Assembly (NCBI GenBank): GCA_963697455.1
Contig: CAVOOI010000007.1
Location: forward strand, 248,001 to 312,000
Reading direction: 5' to 3'
From: JAFEDN01 sp963697455
Lineage (GTDB): Bacteria > Pseudomonadota > Gammaproteobacteria > Coxiellales > Coxiellaceae
Length of the DNA stretch: 64,000 nucleotides
Shown: positions 36,097 through 49,600 of the stretch, in pieces
Numbering within the stretch: position 1 is the stretch's first letter
How the letters are laid out: each line of letters begins with the position of its first letter
Made by a program: the position numbers and the translations under genes
The notes under the pieces: model-generated
The model's input: only the letters and a program-made list of their open reading frames with translations
Told to the model about the DNA's origin: nothing
Database searches by the model: none

Positions 36097-39000
36097 TCAA
36101 GTTGCATATCGGTTTCCCTCCTGATGGATAGTCTCATTCTTTCCGAAATATTCATCAAAATTTAGCATAGGCGTCGGTCGTAAGTCAGTGTGTGGCACCG
36201 TTCTTGTTCTAATTTTAAAAGGTGAGTGAAACGAATAAAAATTGGTGGCAGTTTTTAGACTATCACGAGTCCTATCAAAACAACTTTGCAATACTTGGCA
36301 GCCGGCGTTGACAACGGTTCGCACCATGGTGACATTTTTATAGAGTAAAAGACTCAATCCCACCATACCTACAATTATGGCTCCGGCAGTGGCGGGAGTG
36401 AGTAAGGATTCTGCGGGTGCTTCGCTGGAACTTGGACTGGATAAGGCTGGAGGAGTCCAGGGTGACAAAGATTCGGTGGTATGGAATCCAGTGGAATGAT
36501 CTGAGGTGGTGTCGGTTGTTGCTGCCAGTGGATCATTTTCAATCACTTCGATAGAACTACCAGCACCCCAGGTTATTTTTTTAGAAGACTCTCTTTTAAC
36601 ATCGCTATCGAAAACGCCATATCGACGACTCGGTTTCAAGTGGTTATTTCGTCCATGAGAAGATGGACGACGGCGCATAGGCGATGGTTCACCTGATGTT
36701 AAGGTCGCAGTATAACCATTATATCGTGTATTGGCATGACAGAGTTGATCTTGACAATACCGTTGCCACTGAAAACTTTCAATTTGCGCCAACAAACTGG
36801 AAGAAACATTGTTGCCAAACAACCAAAGTCCACTCAAACGAGTGGAAGCATAAACATCAGCCAGCGCTTGCGCGCCGGTATCGGTGATATTGTTATTAAT
36901 TAAACTTAAGGTAGTGACATTAGTGAAAGGTAATACTTGGGTTAAAGCCAATACTCCCCTGTCACCAATATTATTATCAGGTAAATCAAGTTGTTGAATG
37001 GCTGATCCCGGTAAATAGAGCGCTAAAGCAATCAAGTCATCGTCAGTCAGATTGCAAGAAGAAAATTGAAGCGCTTCTAATTCCCTGATACCAGGACCTA
37101 ACGGCAACACCGAATCTATCAATGCAATGTGATCAAACACTAGCGCTGTAATGAATGAAAATCTTATTCCGTCGGCGCATAGAGTCAGCGTTTCGTTATT
37201 CAATTGATAACCTTGTAACCAAAAGACAGTAATTTGTGTTAACGGCCATGCGCTAGATAACGCCCTCATACTGTTGACAGTTAATAAATTCCCATATCCT
37301 ATTAACTCAAAAGCCCAAAAATTAGTTTGATTTAATTGCTGTGCCAAGGCGATGATGCCTTGTTCGCCAGATTGACTAGCAATAGCAAAAGCATTAGTTA
37401 GCGAAGGAAGTGCCTTCAGACTATCCGTTAATGAGATCATTCCACTATCCGTGATTTGACTACTTTGAAGTCCCACAGTATCCAAATTAGAATGTTGAAT
37501 CATTTGGGCAAAATAGGCGGCTCCTTGATCGGTAATCAGATCGCCTTCTATCCACAATTCTGTCAATACTGGATTGTTTTGAATCAACGAAGTTAAAGCT
37601 CGCACCGTTTCGTCGCCAAGGCGAGAACCCGTCAAAAGCGTTCTTTTTATGGGCATTTCCGCCAATGTTTGGGCTACTATTTGACCTGCCGTATCATCAA
37701 TATTCGCACTATCTATGTAAAATCGATTGATTTTGGTTTTGTTTAACTGCTTAGCTAGAGCAATAATTCCACTATTATCCACATTAGGAAAACAGATCTT
37801 AAACAATGTTAACTGCATATCGGGTAGTACATTAGTCAAATATTGCAATCCTTGACTGGTTAAACCTTCTCCCCCAGGATATATGGGATCTTCACAACCT
37901 AACTCTATGGTATTGATCTGGGAAGTTTTTAGGTAGTTCTGAGTTAACGCTTCCATATCCGCATCGGCAAAGTAATCATAAATTCATAAGGTAGTTAATG
38001 ACGCCCCTCTCTTTGAAATTGCCGTTAAAATTTTAACCATTTCAATTCCGGTTAAATTTTTAGTATTCAGTGTTAAACTGTCTAAATCAGCTAAATTAAA
38101 TAATGGAATTTGCGCAACGAGGTCGTCTACCGAATCGCTTAAATTAACAGAACGAAATTGATTTTCAATCAACTCAATAAAACAATCCGTAGTCAATTCA
38201 GTCGCCCATTCCGGATAACCAAAACCCAATTCAAATCCCGGCTTATCCGGACAACGGATGGCTTCTAAAATACTGAGGACAATCATTTGGAAAAAATAGA
38301 ATTCTATGGTTAACTTGATGCCCTTTAATAATAGGGCGGGCAATTGTTGCTTCCATACAGGCGTCTTTAAGCCTAATAAACACCACAATAAATATTGACG
38401 AGATAAGCGTTGTGGTAACGAATAAATTTTTTGAAATCGTGATTGCTGATTTACTTTAACTTCTGGTGATAATGTCGTCAGCACCTCCAACGCCTTGCCT
38501 TTGGTGTATAGGATTGCAATCAATTCTTCCTTCGAGTAACCGGCTTCTTTCAGACGCGGTAAATCTTTAAATCCCACGCCGTGCGCAATCTTAGCCAAAT
38601 ATTGCAGGGCATTGAGTTGCGTGCTCTTTTTTCCTTCCAATGCCACTTGACACAGAGCATCAAAAATTTGTTTCCGCTCCTCACTGGATAAACGCCCATC
38701 CCAACGCACCAGACTTTCTAGTTTTTGTAATTTCCCACTTAATGACAAAAAGCCCGCACTGGAAATTCCTGGGAGATATTCATAAACGCCATCCCGTAAC
38801 CAACCGCCGCCCGTTTGTAGGTGAGTGTCAATGGTTTGAATGTAATTTTTTAGAGTAGCCGGTGAGGTGCGTCGTGCTCCCCACAGACTAGAGATACTTT
38901 GTAACCCGCCAATGATGAAGGGACTGGTTAAAATCAACCTCAGCCACCGGGCTTCTAATCCTGCTAACAAGCGCACTAAACTATCAATGCCTTTTTGATC

Positions 39001-39627
39001 CGAGCCGATAAACGAAGCACGAAACTCTTCAATATTGGGAGAACCAGTTTGGATAACCTTAACCAAACGATAGAACAACATGGAATAGATAAACAGATGA
39101 ATGGAAGTAAATAATCCCAATTCCAAACCGCGAACAAATCCCTGCACCGCATAGGCTTTAACCAAACCCCAAGTACTTTTTAGCAGAATAGATCGCTCCG
39201 CCGGTCTGACTCGCCGCCAGGCGCTGTCTTTGGTTTCCGGTCCCAAATCACGAGCCGATAGCAATGGCCATTGCAATAGTTTTTCTAAGGCATGATCCAA
39301 ACTGGCCCATTTCATCCCGGGGCAGGTGCTCATTTCGTGTTGAAATAAAGTCAGTAAATATTGACTATCGACGCCAATCTCGTTTCGTTCAACGTCTAGT
39401 TGAGAAAGCAATTGATCTAATTTAGAGTAATCAGCTTCATCATCTGGCAGCAGGACATAGCTGCTTCCTTTAGTTTGAATACTGGTGGATCTTGGGATAA
39501 ATCGAACAGTCAGTGGTTGACCGGAAGTTCCCTGCGGATTCGAAGATGTCAAATTTTGAGGATGGCTTACCGGTGGTGGGGTATCTAGTAAATCCACTGC
39601 TGTTTTTTCAGGTTGATCTTCTTTCAT
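36097..39627 (-). pseudogene. LRR paralogue F, split by an in-frame stop
   Basis: Sixth and last member of the array. The first 547 codons (MKEDQPEKTAVDLLD head, type 1) carry the three hydrophobic segments of the membrane part; a TGA at 37984-37986 follows LTTL where intact copies read L-V-I-Y or L-Y-I-Y. The same frame continues without further damage for over 600 codons of LRRs and a C-terminal membrane helix (AGAIIVGMVGLSLLLYKNV). One substitution would restore a protein of about 1,177 residues. Independent translation of the LRR part from the ATG at 37956 lacks a ribosome site. RBS AAGGAGGGTAATAAA precedes the head. It ends with a tail related to copies A and C. Confidence 0.88.
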
Positions 39628-39656
39628 TTTATTACCCTCCTTGTGGTTGAAGTTCT

Positions 39657-42600
39657 TTATTTATTAAATCCTACCAGGCTTGATGTTTTGGGTTCACTTT
39701 TGAACGGCGTATTAGTTCTGCCAGAATCTGGTATGGCTTTGGCAAGCGCAAACAATGAATGCGGATTAGATGAGCTGGATAGGCTGGAAGAACTGCCATA
39801 AAAGCAACGTTCTAACATTCGAAAACTCGCGTTAACAAAGGCACGTACGGGAGTTAAATTTTTATAAAGCAAGACGCCAAAAACGGCAATGCCAACGATC
39901 ATGGTTCCGGCAGCAGCAGGAGTGAGTAAGGATTCTGCGGGCGCTTCGCTAGCACTGGGACTAGGTAATGCGAGAGTATCCGAAGTCAACAAGGATTCGG
40001 TGGTATGGAATCCAGCGGAATGATCTGAGGTGGTGTCGGTTGTTGCTGTCAGTGGATTATCTTCAATCACTTCGATAGAACTGTCAGCGCCCCAGGTTAT
40101 TTTTTTAGAAGTGTCCCTTTTAACATCCCTATCGAAGACATCATATCTACGACTGGGTTTTAAGTGATTTCGTCCACGAGAGGATGGATGGCGGCGCACT
40201 GATGACGGATCGCGTGATGTTAAGGTCGCAGTGTTATCATTATATTGAGTATTGGCATGACAGAGTTGATCCTGGCAATACTGTTGCCATTGAAAACTTT
40301 CAATTTGCGCCAATAAACTGGAAGAAACATTGTTGCCATACAACCATAGTGCACTTAAACGAGTGGAAGAATAAACATCAGCCAGCGCCTGCGCGCCAAC
40401 ATCGGTGATTTTGTTATTACTTAACCCTAAGCGAGTGACATTAGTAAAAGGTAATACTTGGACTAAAGTCAATACTCCTGCATCGCCAATATTATTATAA
40501 TCTAAAGCAAGATATTGGATAGTTGATCCTGGTAAATAAAGGGCTAAAGCGCTCACGTCATCATCAGTAAAATTGCAAGAGCTAAATTGCAATGTCTCTA
40601 ATCCCTTGATACTAGGGCCTAATGACAATACCGAATCAAATTCAATGTGATCAAAAAATAGCTGTGTAATTATTGAAAATCTTACTCCATCAGCGAATAG
40701 AGCCAGAGTCTCGTTATTGAGTTGATAACCTGATAAGAAAAGGTGAGTAATTTGTGTTAATGGCAATGCGCTGGATAACGCTCTCATACTGTTGGGAGTC
40801 AATAAATTCCCATATCCTGCTAAAGTAAGCCGCCAAAAATGAGTTTGATTTAATTGCTGTGCTAAGATGACGATGCCTTGTTCACCAGATTGACTTGCAA
40901 TAGCAAAATCATTAGTTAGCGACGGGAGTTCCTTCAAACTATCCGTTAATGAGATCATTCCATTATCTGTGATTTGAATGCTCTGAATGCCTACAGTATC
41001 TAAATTGGAATGTTGAATCATTTGGGCAAAATAGATTGTTCCTTGATCGGTAATCAAATCACCTCCTATATCTAATTCTGTCAATTCTGGATCATTTTGA
41101 ATCAGTAAGGTTAAAGCTCGCACCGTTCCGTCACCAATACGGGCGCCAGATAACATCACTCTCTTCATCGGCAACTCCGCTATTGTTTTGGCCATGACCT
41201 GACCTGCGGTATCGTCAATATTTGCATTTGCCAGCAGAAATCGATTAATTTTTGTTTTATTTAACTGCTCAGCTAGAGTAATGATTCCGCCATTATCCAC
41301 GTTAGGAAAACAAAGCTGAAAAAATGTCAACTGCATATAGGGTAGTATGTCGGTTAAATATTGCAACCCTTGACTCGTTAAACCTTCCCCTTCAGGATAA
41401 ATGGTATCTTCACACCCTAATTTTAAGACAGTGATCGAGGAATTCGTTAAGTAATTCTGAGATAAGACCTCCATATCGGCATCGGAGAAGTAATCATAAA
41501 TTTCTAAGTCAGTTAATGGCGCCCCTCTTTTGTCACCGCTGTTAGAATTTTTACCATGTCAATCCCTGTTAAATTCTTATCAGCAAGCACTAAAGTGTCT
41601 AGATAGGCTAGGTTAAATAACGGAATTTGTGCAACCAGATCATCTACCGAATCGCTTAAATTAGTGGTACGGAATTGGCCTTCAATCAGCTCAATAAAAC
41701 AATCCGTCGTTAATTCAGTCGCCCATTCCGGATAACCAAAGCCCAATTCAAATCCCGGCTTATCCGGACAACGAATCGCTTCTAAAATGCTGAGCATAAT
41801 CATTTGGAAAAAATATAATTCTATGGTTAACTTAATACCTTTTAATAACAAGGCTGGCAATTGTTGCTTCAATACATGCGTCTTTAAGCCTAATAGCCAC
41901 CATAATAAATATTGACGATATAAGCGTTGCGGCAATGATTGAATGACTTGGCATCGTAATGGTTTACTTTCTTTAATCTCTTCTTTCGGCAACGACGTTA
42001 GCACTTCCAGCGCTTTGCCCTTGGTGAATAATACGGTGATCAATTCTTCTTTGGAGTAATCCGCTTCTTTGAAACGGGGTAAGTCTTTAAATCCTACACC
42101 GTGCGCAATCTTAGCCAGATACTGCAGGGCATTGAGTTGCGTGCTCTTTTTTCCTGCCAATGCCACTCGACACAGCGCATCAAAAATTTGTTTCCGCTCT
42201 TGACTGGATAAACGCCCATCCCAACGCACCAGACTTTCTAGTTTTTGTAATTTTCCACTTAATGACAAAAAACCAGCACTGGAAACGCCGGGAAGATATT
42301 CATAAACACCATCCCGTAACCAACCGCCGCCTGTTTGTAGATGAGTGTCAATGGTTTGAATATAATTTTTTAAAGTGGCTGATGAGGTGCGTTGTGCTCC
42401 CCATAGACTAGAGATACTTTGTAAACCGCCGATAATGAGCGGACTGGATAAAATCAATTTCAGCCACCCGGCTTCTAATCCCGCTAACAAGCGCACTAAG
42501 CTGTCAATCCCTTTTTGATCCGAGCCAATAAACGAAGAACGGAACTCTTCAACGCCGGTAGAACCCGTTTGAATCAGTTTTACTAACCGGTACAACAGCA

Positions 42601-43147
42601 TAGAATAAATAAACACATGAATGGAAGTAAATAATCCCAATTCCAAACCGCGAACAAATCCCTGCACCGCATAGGCTTTAACCAAACCCCAAGTACTTTT
42701 TAGCAGAATAGATCGTTCCGCTGGCCTAACTCGTCGCCAGGCGCTGTCTTTGGTTTCCGGTCCCAGATCACGAGCAGATAGCAACGGCCACTGCAACATT
42801 TTTTCCAAAGCGTGATCCAAACTGGCCCATTTCATCCCGGGGCAGGTGCTCATTTCATGTTGAAATAAAGTCAGTAAATATTGACTATCGACGCCAATCT
42901 CGTTTCGTTCAACGTCTAGTTGAGAAAGCAATTGATCTAATTTAGAGTAATCAGCTTCATCATCTGGCAGCAGGACATAGCTGCTTCCTTTAGTTTGAAT
43001 ACTGGTGGATCTTGGGATAAATCGAACAGTCAGTGGTTGACCGGAAGTTCCCTGCGGATTCGAAGATGTCAAATTTTGAGGATGGCTTACCGGTGGTGGG
43101 GTATCTAGTAAATCCACTGCTGTTTTTTCAGGTTGATCTTCTTTCAT
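39657..43147 (-). pseudogene. LRR paralogue E, frameshifted at the head/LRR boundary
   Basis: The head (type 1, nearly identical to F) runs 544 codons and ends KEGRH. Copy D has five A bases where E has four (near 41527), and restoring one A rejoins TKRGAPLTDL to the LRR frame that continues as IYDYFSDADMEVLSQNYL for about 600 codons. The C-terminus carries the tail type shared with B and D (VFGVLLYKNLTPVRAFVN). Spaced 29 nt from both neighbours with strong ribosome sites, so part of one operon. A one-base homopolymer change or assembly error. Confidence 0.88.
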
Positions 43148-43176
43148 TTTATTACCCTCCTTGTGGTTGAAGTTCT

Positions 43177-46100
43177 TTATTTATTAAATCCTACCAGGCT
43201 TGATGTTTTGGGTTCACTTTTGAACGGCGTATTAGTTCTGCCAGAATCTGGGATGGCCTTGGCAAGCGCAAACAATGAATGCGGATTAGATGAGCTGGAT
43301 AGGCTGGAAGAACTGCCGTAAAAGCAGCGTTCTAACATTCGGAAACTCGCGTTAACAAAGGCGCGTACGGGAGTTAAATTTTTATAAAGCAAGACACCCA
43401 AAACGGCAATGCCAACGATCATGGTTCCGGCGGCAGCGGGAGTGAGTAAGGATTCTGCGAGCCCTTCGCTAGCACTGGGACTAGGTAGTGCGAGCATATC
43501 CGAAATCGACAAGGATTCGATGGTATGAAATCCAGCGGAATGCTCTAAGGTGGTGTTGGTTGTTGCTGTTAGTGGATTATCTTCAATCACTTCGATAGAA
43601 CTGCTAGCGCCCCAGGTTATTTTTTTAGAAGACTCTCTTTTAACATCGCTGTCGAAAATACCATATCTGCGACTAGGGTTTAAGTGATTTCGTCCATGAT
43701 GAGATGGACGGTGGCGCATGGGCGATGAATCACGCGATGTTAATGTTGCAGTGTAGCCATTATACTTAGCATTGGTATGACAGAGTTGATCTTGGCAATA
43801 CTGCTGCCATTGAAAGCTTTCAATTTGCGCCAACAAATTGGAAGAAACATTGTTACCATACAACCTCAGCTCGATCAAACGAGTGGAAGAATAGATATCA
43901 GCCAGCGCCTGGGCGCCGATGTTGGTGATATTGTTATTAACTAAACTTAAGGTAGTGACATTAGTGAAAGGTAATACTTGGGTTAAAGCCAATACTCCCC
44001 TATCACCAATATTATTATAAATTAAATAAAATTCTTGAATGGCTGATCCCGGTAAATAGGGCGCTAAAGCAATCACATCGTCGTCAGTCAGATTGCAAGC
44101 ACTCAATTGAAGTGCTTCTAATTCCCTGATACCAGGACCTAACGGCAACACCGAATCTATCAATATAATGTGATCCAACGCTAGCACTGTAATGAATGAA
44201 GCTCTTATTCCATCAGCGAATAGAGCCAGTGTTTCGTTATTTAATTGATAGCCTATTAACCAAAACTCAGTAATTTGTGTTAATGGCCATGCGCTGGATA
44301 ACGCCCTCATACTGTTGGCAGTTAATAAATTCCCATATCCTATTAACTCAAAATACCAAAAATTAGTTTGATCTAATTGCTGTGCCAAAATGACGATACC
44401 TTGTTCGCCAGATTGACTGCCAATAGCAAAACCATTAGTTAACGAAGGGAGTTCCTTCAAACTATTCATTAATGAGATCATTCCACTATCTGTGATCTGA
44501 CTACTTTGAAGTCCTACAGTATCCAAATTGGAATGTTGAATTATTTGGGCAAAAGAGGCGGCTCCTTGATCGGTAATCAGATCGCCTTCTATCCATAAGT
44601 CTGCCAATTCTGGGTTATTTTGAATCAGCTCAATCATAGCTTGCACCGTTTCGTCGCCAATACGGGAACCAAACAAATTCATTCTCTTTATCGGCATCTC
44701 CGCCAAAGTTTGGGCTACTACCTGACCTGCCGTATCATCAATATTTGCACTTTGTATATAAAAGTGATCGATTTTCGTTTTATTTAATTGCTCGGCTAAA
44801 GCAATGATTCCGCTATTATCAATATTAGGAAAACAGAACCATAGATAAGTTAATTGAGTATCTGGTAACACATCAGCCAAATATTGCAAACCTTGACTGG
44901 TTAAACCTTCTCCTCCGGGATACATGATATCTTGACAACCTAATCTTATGGCATTAATCTGGGAAGTTTTTAAGTAGTTCTGAGTGAACACTTCCATATC
45001 GGCATCGGCAAAGTAATCATAAATGTATAAAGTCGTTAATGGCGCTCCTCTTTTTGTCACTGCGGTTAGAATTTTTACCATGTCAATTCCCGTTAAACTC
45101 TTATAAGCAAGTTCTAATGTGTCTAAATCGGCTAAGTTAAATAACGGAATTTGTGCAACCAGATCATCGACCGAATCGCTCAAGTTAACACTACGAAATT
45201 GATTTTCAATCAGCTCAATAAAACAATCCGTGGTCAATTCAGTCGCCCATTCCGGATAACCAAAGCCCAATTCAAATCCCAGTTTATCTGGACAACGAAT
45301 CGCTTCTAAAATGCTGAGGACAATCATTTGGAAAAAATAGAATTCTATCGTTAACTTAGTACCTTTTAATAATACGGCTGGCAATTGCTGCTTCCATACA
45401 GGCGTTTTTAAACCTAATAACCACCACAATAAATATTGACGATGTAAGCGTTGTGGTAACGAATAAATTTTTTGAAATCGTGATCGCTGATTTGCTTTAA
45501 CTTCTGGTGATAATGTCGTCAGCATCTCCAATGCTTTGCCTTTGGTGTATAAGATCGTCATCAATTCTTCTTTCGAGTAACCGGCTTCTTTCAGACGGGA
45601 TAAATCTTTAAATCCCACACCGTGCGCAATCTTGGCCAGAGATTGCAGGGCATTGAGTTGCGTGCTCTTTTTTCCTTCCAATGCCACTCGACACAGCGCA
45701 TCAAAAATTTGTGTCCGCTCCTTGCTGGATAAACGCCCATCCCAGCGCACCAGGCTTTCTAGTTTTTGTAATTTCCCGCTTAAGGACAAAAAACCAGCAC
45801 TGGAAATGCCGGGGAGATATTCATAAACCCCATCCCGTAACCAACCGCCGCCTGTTTGCAGATGAGTGTCAATGGTTTGAATGTAATTTTTGAGAGTAAC
45901 CGATGAGGTGCGTCGTGCTCCCCATAGACTAGAGATACTTTGTAACCCGCCAATGATGAAGGGACTAGTTAAAATCAACCTCAGCCACTGAACTTCTAAT
46001 CCTGCTAACAAGCGCACCAAACTATCAATGCCTTTTTGATTTGAGCCGATAAACGAAGCCTGGAACTCTTCAAGATGGGTAGAACCGGTTTGAATCAGTT

Positions 46101-46569
46101 TAACCAAACGATAGAACAACATGGAATAGATAAACAGATGAATGGACGTAAATAATCCTAATTCCAGGCCACGAACAAATCCCTGCACCGCATACGCTTT
46201 AACCAAACCCCAAGTACTTTTTAAGAGAATAGATCGCTCTGCCGGTCTGACTCGCCGCCAGGCGCTGTCTTTGGTTTCCGGTCCCAGATCACGAACCGAT
46301 AACAAAGGCCATTGCAATAGTTTTTCCAAAGCGTGATCCAAGCTGGCCCATTTCATCCAGGAACAAGCACTCCTCTCTTGTTGAAATAGGGTGAGTAAAT
46401 ATTGACTGTCGACCGGGATATCTTTGCGCTCGATGTCTAAATCAGACAGAGAATCATCTAGTTCATTATCACCAGAAAATAGAAAATAACTGCCGTCTTT
46501 ACTTTGAATACTGAGTGATGGGACTAAGGTATTTCCAGTATCTGATGTCGTGATTTCATTGAATAGCAT
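43177..46569 (-). CDS. Membrane-anchored LRR protein, paralogue D, intact
   Basis: 1,130 residues. Head type 2 (MLFNEITTSDTG). Residues about 125-165, 195-222 and 403-430 are hydrophobic; 280-390 is helical and HEAT-like (LSSKERTQIFDALCRVALEG). From about 480 to 945 there are ribonuclease-inhibitor-type LRRs of about 28 residues, for example NNIGDRGVLALTQVLPFTNV. A Ser/Pro-rich, charged segment with SSKKITWGASSSIEVIED follows, then a membrane helix (GIAVLGVLLYKNLTPVRAFV) and a short tail. No NTPase motif, signal peptide or enzyme domain seen. Likely membrane-embedded with a protein-binding LRR face; host-directed or surface role is inferred. Confidence 0.82.
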   Translation of the reverse strand: MLFNEITTSDTGNTLVPSLSIQSKDGSYFLFSGDNELDDSLSDLDIERKDIPVDSQYLLTLFQQERSACSWMKWASLDHALEKLLQWPLLSVRDLGPETKDSAWRRVRPAERSILLKSTWGLVKAYAVQGFVRGLELGLFTSIHLFIYSMLFYRLVKLIQTGSTHLEEFQASFIGSNQKGIDSLVRLLAGLEVQWLRLILTSPFIIGGLQSISSLWGARRTSSVTLKNYIQTIDTHLQTGGGWLRDGVYEYLPGISSAGFLSLSGKLQKLESLVRWDGRLSSKERTQIFDALCRVALEGKKSTQLNALQSLAKIAHGVGFKDLSRLKEAGYSKEELMTILYTKGKALEMLTTLSPEVKANQRSRFQKIYSLPQRLHRQYLLWWLLGLKTPVWKQQLPAVLLKGTKLTIEFYFFQMIVLSILEAIRCPDKLGFELGFGYPEWATELTTDCFIELIENQFRSVNLSDSVDDLVAQIPLFNLADLDTLELAYKSLTGIDMVKILTAVTKRGAPLTTLYIYDYFADADMEVFTQNYLKTSQINAIRLGCQDIMYPGGEGLTSQGLQYLADVLPDTQLTYLWFCFPNIDNSGIIALAEQLNKTKIDHFYIQSANIDDTAGQVVAQTLAEMPIKRMNLFGSRIGDETVQAMIELIQNNPELADLWIEGDLITDQGAASFAQIIQHSNLDTVGLQSSQITDSGMISLMNSLKELPSLTNGFAIGSQSGEQGIVILAQQLDQTNFWYFELIGYGNLLTANSMRALSSAWPLTQITEFWLIGYQLNNETLALFADGIRASFITVLALDHIILIDSVLPLGPGIRELEALQLSACNLTDDDVIALAPYLPGSAIQEFYLIYNNIGDRGVLALTQVLPFTNVTTLSLVNNNITNIGAQALADIYSSTRLIELRLYGNNVSSNLLAQIESFQWQQYCQDQLCHTNAKYNGYTATLTSRDSSPMRHRPSHHGRNHLNPSRRYGIFDSDVKRESSKKITWGASSSIEVIEDNPLTATTNTTLEHSAGFHTIESLSISDMLALPSPSASEGLAESLLTPAAAGTMIVGIAVLGVLLYKNLTPVRAFVNASFRMLERCFYGSSSSLSSSSNPHSLFALAKAIPDSGRTNTPFKSEPKTSSLVGFNK

Positions 46570-46642
46570 ATCAGTTTTTCTCCTTTAATTGAAATATCAA
46601 GTTATCCTGGCTGCTTTGCAACCTCAGCAAAAGTAACCCTGA

Positions 46643-49600
46643 TTAATGGTTGAATGCAGTTGCCGGGTGTGATTCCGTACATTGCGCTTTCCTTGTTTTA
46701 TTTTGTGAATGAAATGAATAATTGTTTGTAGAGATTTTGGGGTTATTACTCGCTTTGCAAAAACACCGCTGCAATAATTGGCAGCCAGTATCAACAACTG
46801 CTCGCACGATGGTGACATTTTTATAGAGTAAAAGACTCAATCCTACCGTACCCACAATCATGGCTCCGGCAGTAGCGGGAGTGAGTAAGGATTCGGCTGA
46901 TGATTCGCTGGAACTGGGAGAGGATAAGACTGGAGAAGTCCAGGTTGGCAAGGATTCGGTGGTATGGAATCCAGCGAAATGATCTAAAGCGGGGTTGATC
47001 TTTGCTGCCAGTGGATCATCTTCAATCACTTCGATAGAACTGCCAGCGCCCCAGGTTATTTTCTTAGAAGACTCTCTTTTAACATCGCTATCGAAGACAT
47101 CATATCTACGACTTGGTTTTAAGAGATTTCCTCTACGATAAGATAGCTGGCGGCGCATCGGCGACGGATCATCGGATATCAAAGTAGCAGTATAACCATT
47201 ATATTGAGTATTGGCATGGCAAAGTTGATCTTGGCAATATCTTTGCCATTGAAAACTTTCAATTTGAGCTAATAGCTTGGAGGAAATATTATTTCCAGAT
47301 AAATAGAGCTCTTGCAAATGAGTAGAAGAGTAGATATTAGCAAGCGCTTCAGCACCTTTGTTCGTAATATTATTATTAAATAAAGATAATAAAGTAATAT
47401 TAGTAAAATTTAATATCCTAGCTAAAGCCAGTATCCCCTCATCGCCAATACCATTATTGCCCAAATAAAGTTCTTGAACAGCTGATCCCGGTAAGTAAGA
47501 AGCCAGGACAATGAGATCATTATCAGTGAGATGGCAAGAATAAAATTGAAGTATTTCCAATTGTGTAATACCAGGTGCCAATAGAGCCATAGAGTCATTG
47601 AATGTAGTCTGCTCAAAAGCCAATTCTGTCACCAATGATGATTTGATTCCGTTGGATAGCAAAATGGTCGTTTGGTTATTCAATTGATAATCTATCAGCC
47701 AAAATATTGCGATTTTTGTAGAAAGGAGCATTGATGATAATTTCTGCATGCTATTAACAGTTAATGAATTTCCGTATCCAGTTAATTCAAAAGCAAAACA
47801 GTTTGTCTGATTCAATTGCTCTGCCAATGCAATAATGCCTTCCTCTTTGCATTGGCTGCCAATAGCCAGTATATAATTGAGCGAAGACAATGCATTTAAA
47901 CTGTTCGTTAAGGCAATGACGCCATCATCAGTGATATTGGCGCTTTTAAAACCGGCAATACTCAAAGAAAAATTTTGGATGACTTTTGCAAAGTACTGAG
48001 CGCCTTGATTGGTAATGAAGTTGCCTTCTACCCATAATTCTTTTAATGCTAGACCATTTTGTACTAAAGCAGTTAATGTTTGTATCGTTCCGTCGCCGAT
48101 TGAGAACCTACCAATCTCGTCCCTTTTATGGGCATAGTGGCTAAAGCCAGAGTTAAGGCTTGACCTGCGGAATCGTCAATATCGGCAGCCGCTAAATAAA
48201 ATTGATTAATTTTTGTCTTATTTAACTGTTCTGCTAAAGCAATAATTCCTTTATTTCCACCTTCGGAAAACAAATCTCGAGAGCAGTCAACTGAGTCTCA
48301 GGCAACACATCGGTTAGATATTGCAATCCTTGACTAGTCAAGCCTTCTCCTCCGAGAAAAATATTATCTTGACAGCCCAGATGTATTGTTTGGATTTGGG
48401 AAGTTTTTAAATAGCCGGTAAGCGCTTCCATATCAACATCGGCAAAGTGATCATAAATAGCCAATTCTGTTAATTGCGTTATTTTTTGGGCAATGGCGGT
48501 TCAAGTTTAACCATTTCGATTCCGGTCAAGTTTTTACTATCCAATAGTAAACTGTCTAAATCTTCTAAATTAAACAAAAAGATTTGTGCAACTAAATCAT
48601 CTACCGGATCGCTTAGATTCATAGCGCGAAATTGATTTTCAATGAACTCAAGAAAACAATCAGTCGTGAATTCAGTTGCCCATTCCGGATAGCCAAAGCC
48701 CAATTCAAATCCCGGCTTATCCGGACAACGGATGGCTTCTAAAATGCTAAGGATAATCATTTGAAAAAAATACAATTCTATGGTTAACTTAATGCCTTTT
48801 AATAATAAGGCTGGTAATTGTTGCTTCAATACAGGCGTCTTAAGCCTAATAACCACCACAATAAATATTGACGATATAAGCGTTGCGGCAATGATTGAAT
48901 GGCCTGGCATCGTAATAGTTTACTTTCTTTAATTTCTTCTTTCGGCAACGACAGGATCACTTCTAACGCTTTGCCCTTAATGTATAACATCGTCATCAAT
49001 TCTTCTTTAGAGTAACCGGCTTCTTTGAGACGGGATAAATCTTTAAACCCTATACCGTGCGCAATCTTAGCTAAATATTGCAAGGCATTCAGTTGCGTGA
49101 TTTTTTTTCCAGTTATCGCCACTCGACACAAAGCCTCAAAAATTTGTCTCCGCTCCTCACTGGATAAACGCCCATCCCAACGCACTAGACTTTCGAGTTT
49201 TTGTAATTTTCCGCTTAATGATAAAAAACCAGCACTGGAAATGCCTGGGAGATATTCATACACACCATCGCGTAACCAACCGCCGCCTTCGTGTAGATGA
49301 GTGTCAATGATTTGAGTATAATTTTTTAGAGTGTCCGATGAGGTGCGTCGTGCTCCCCATAGACTAGAAATACTTTGTAACCCAGCAATGATTAAAGGAC
49401 TGGTTAAAATCAACCGCAGCAACCGGCTTTCTAATCCCGCTAACAAGCGCACAAAGCTATCAATCCCTTTTTGATCCGAGCCGATAAACGAAGCTCGAAA
49501 CTCTTCAATATTGGTAGAACCGGTTTGAATCAGTTTAACCAAACGATATAACAACATGGAATAGATAAACAGATGAATGGACGTAAATAATCCCAATTCT

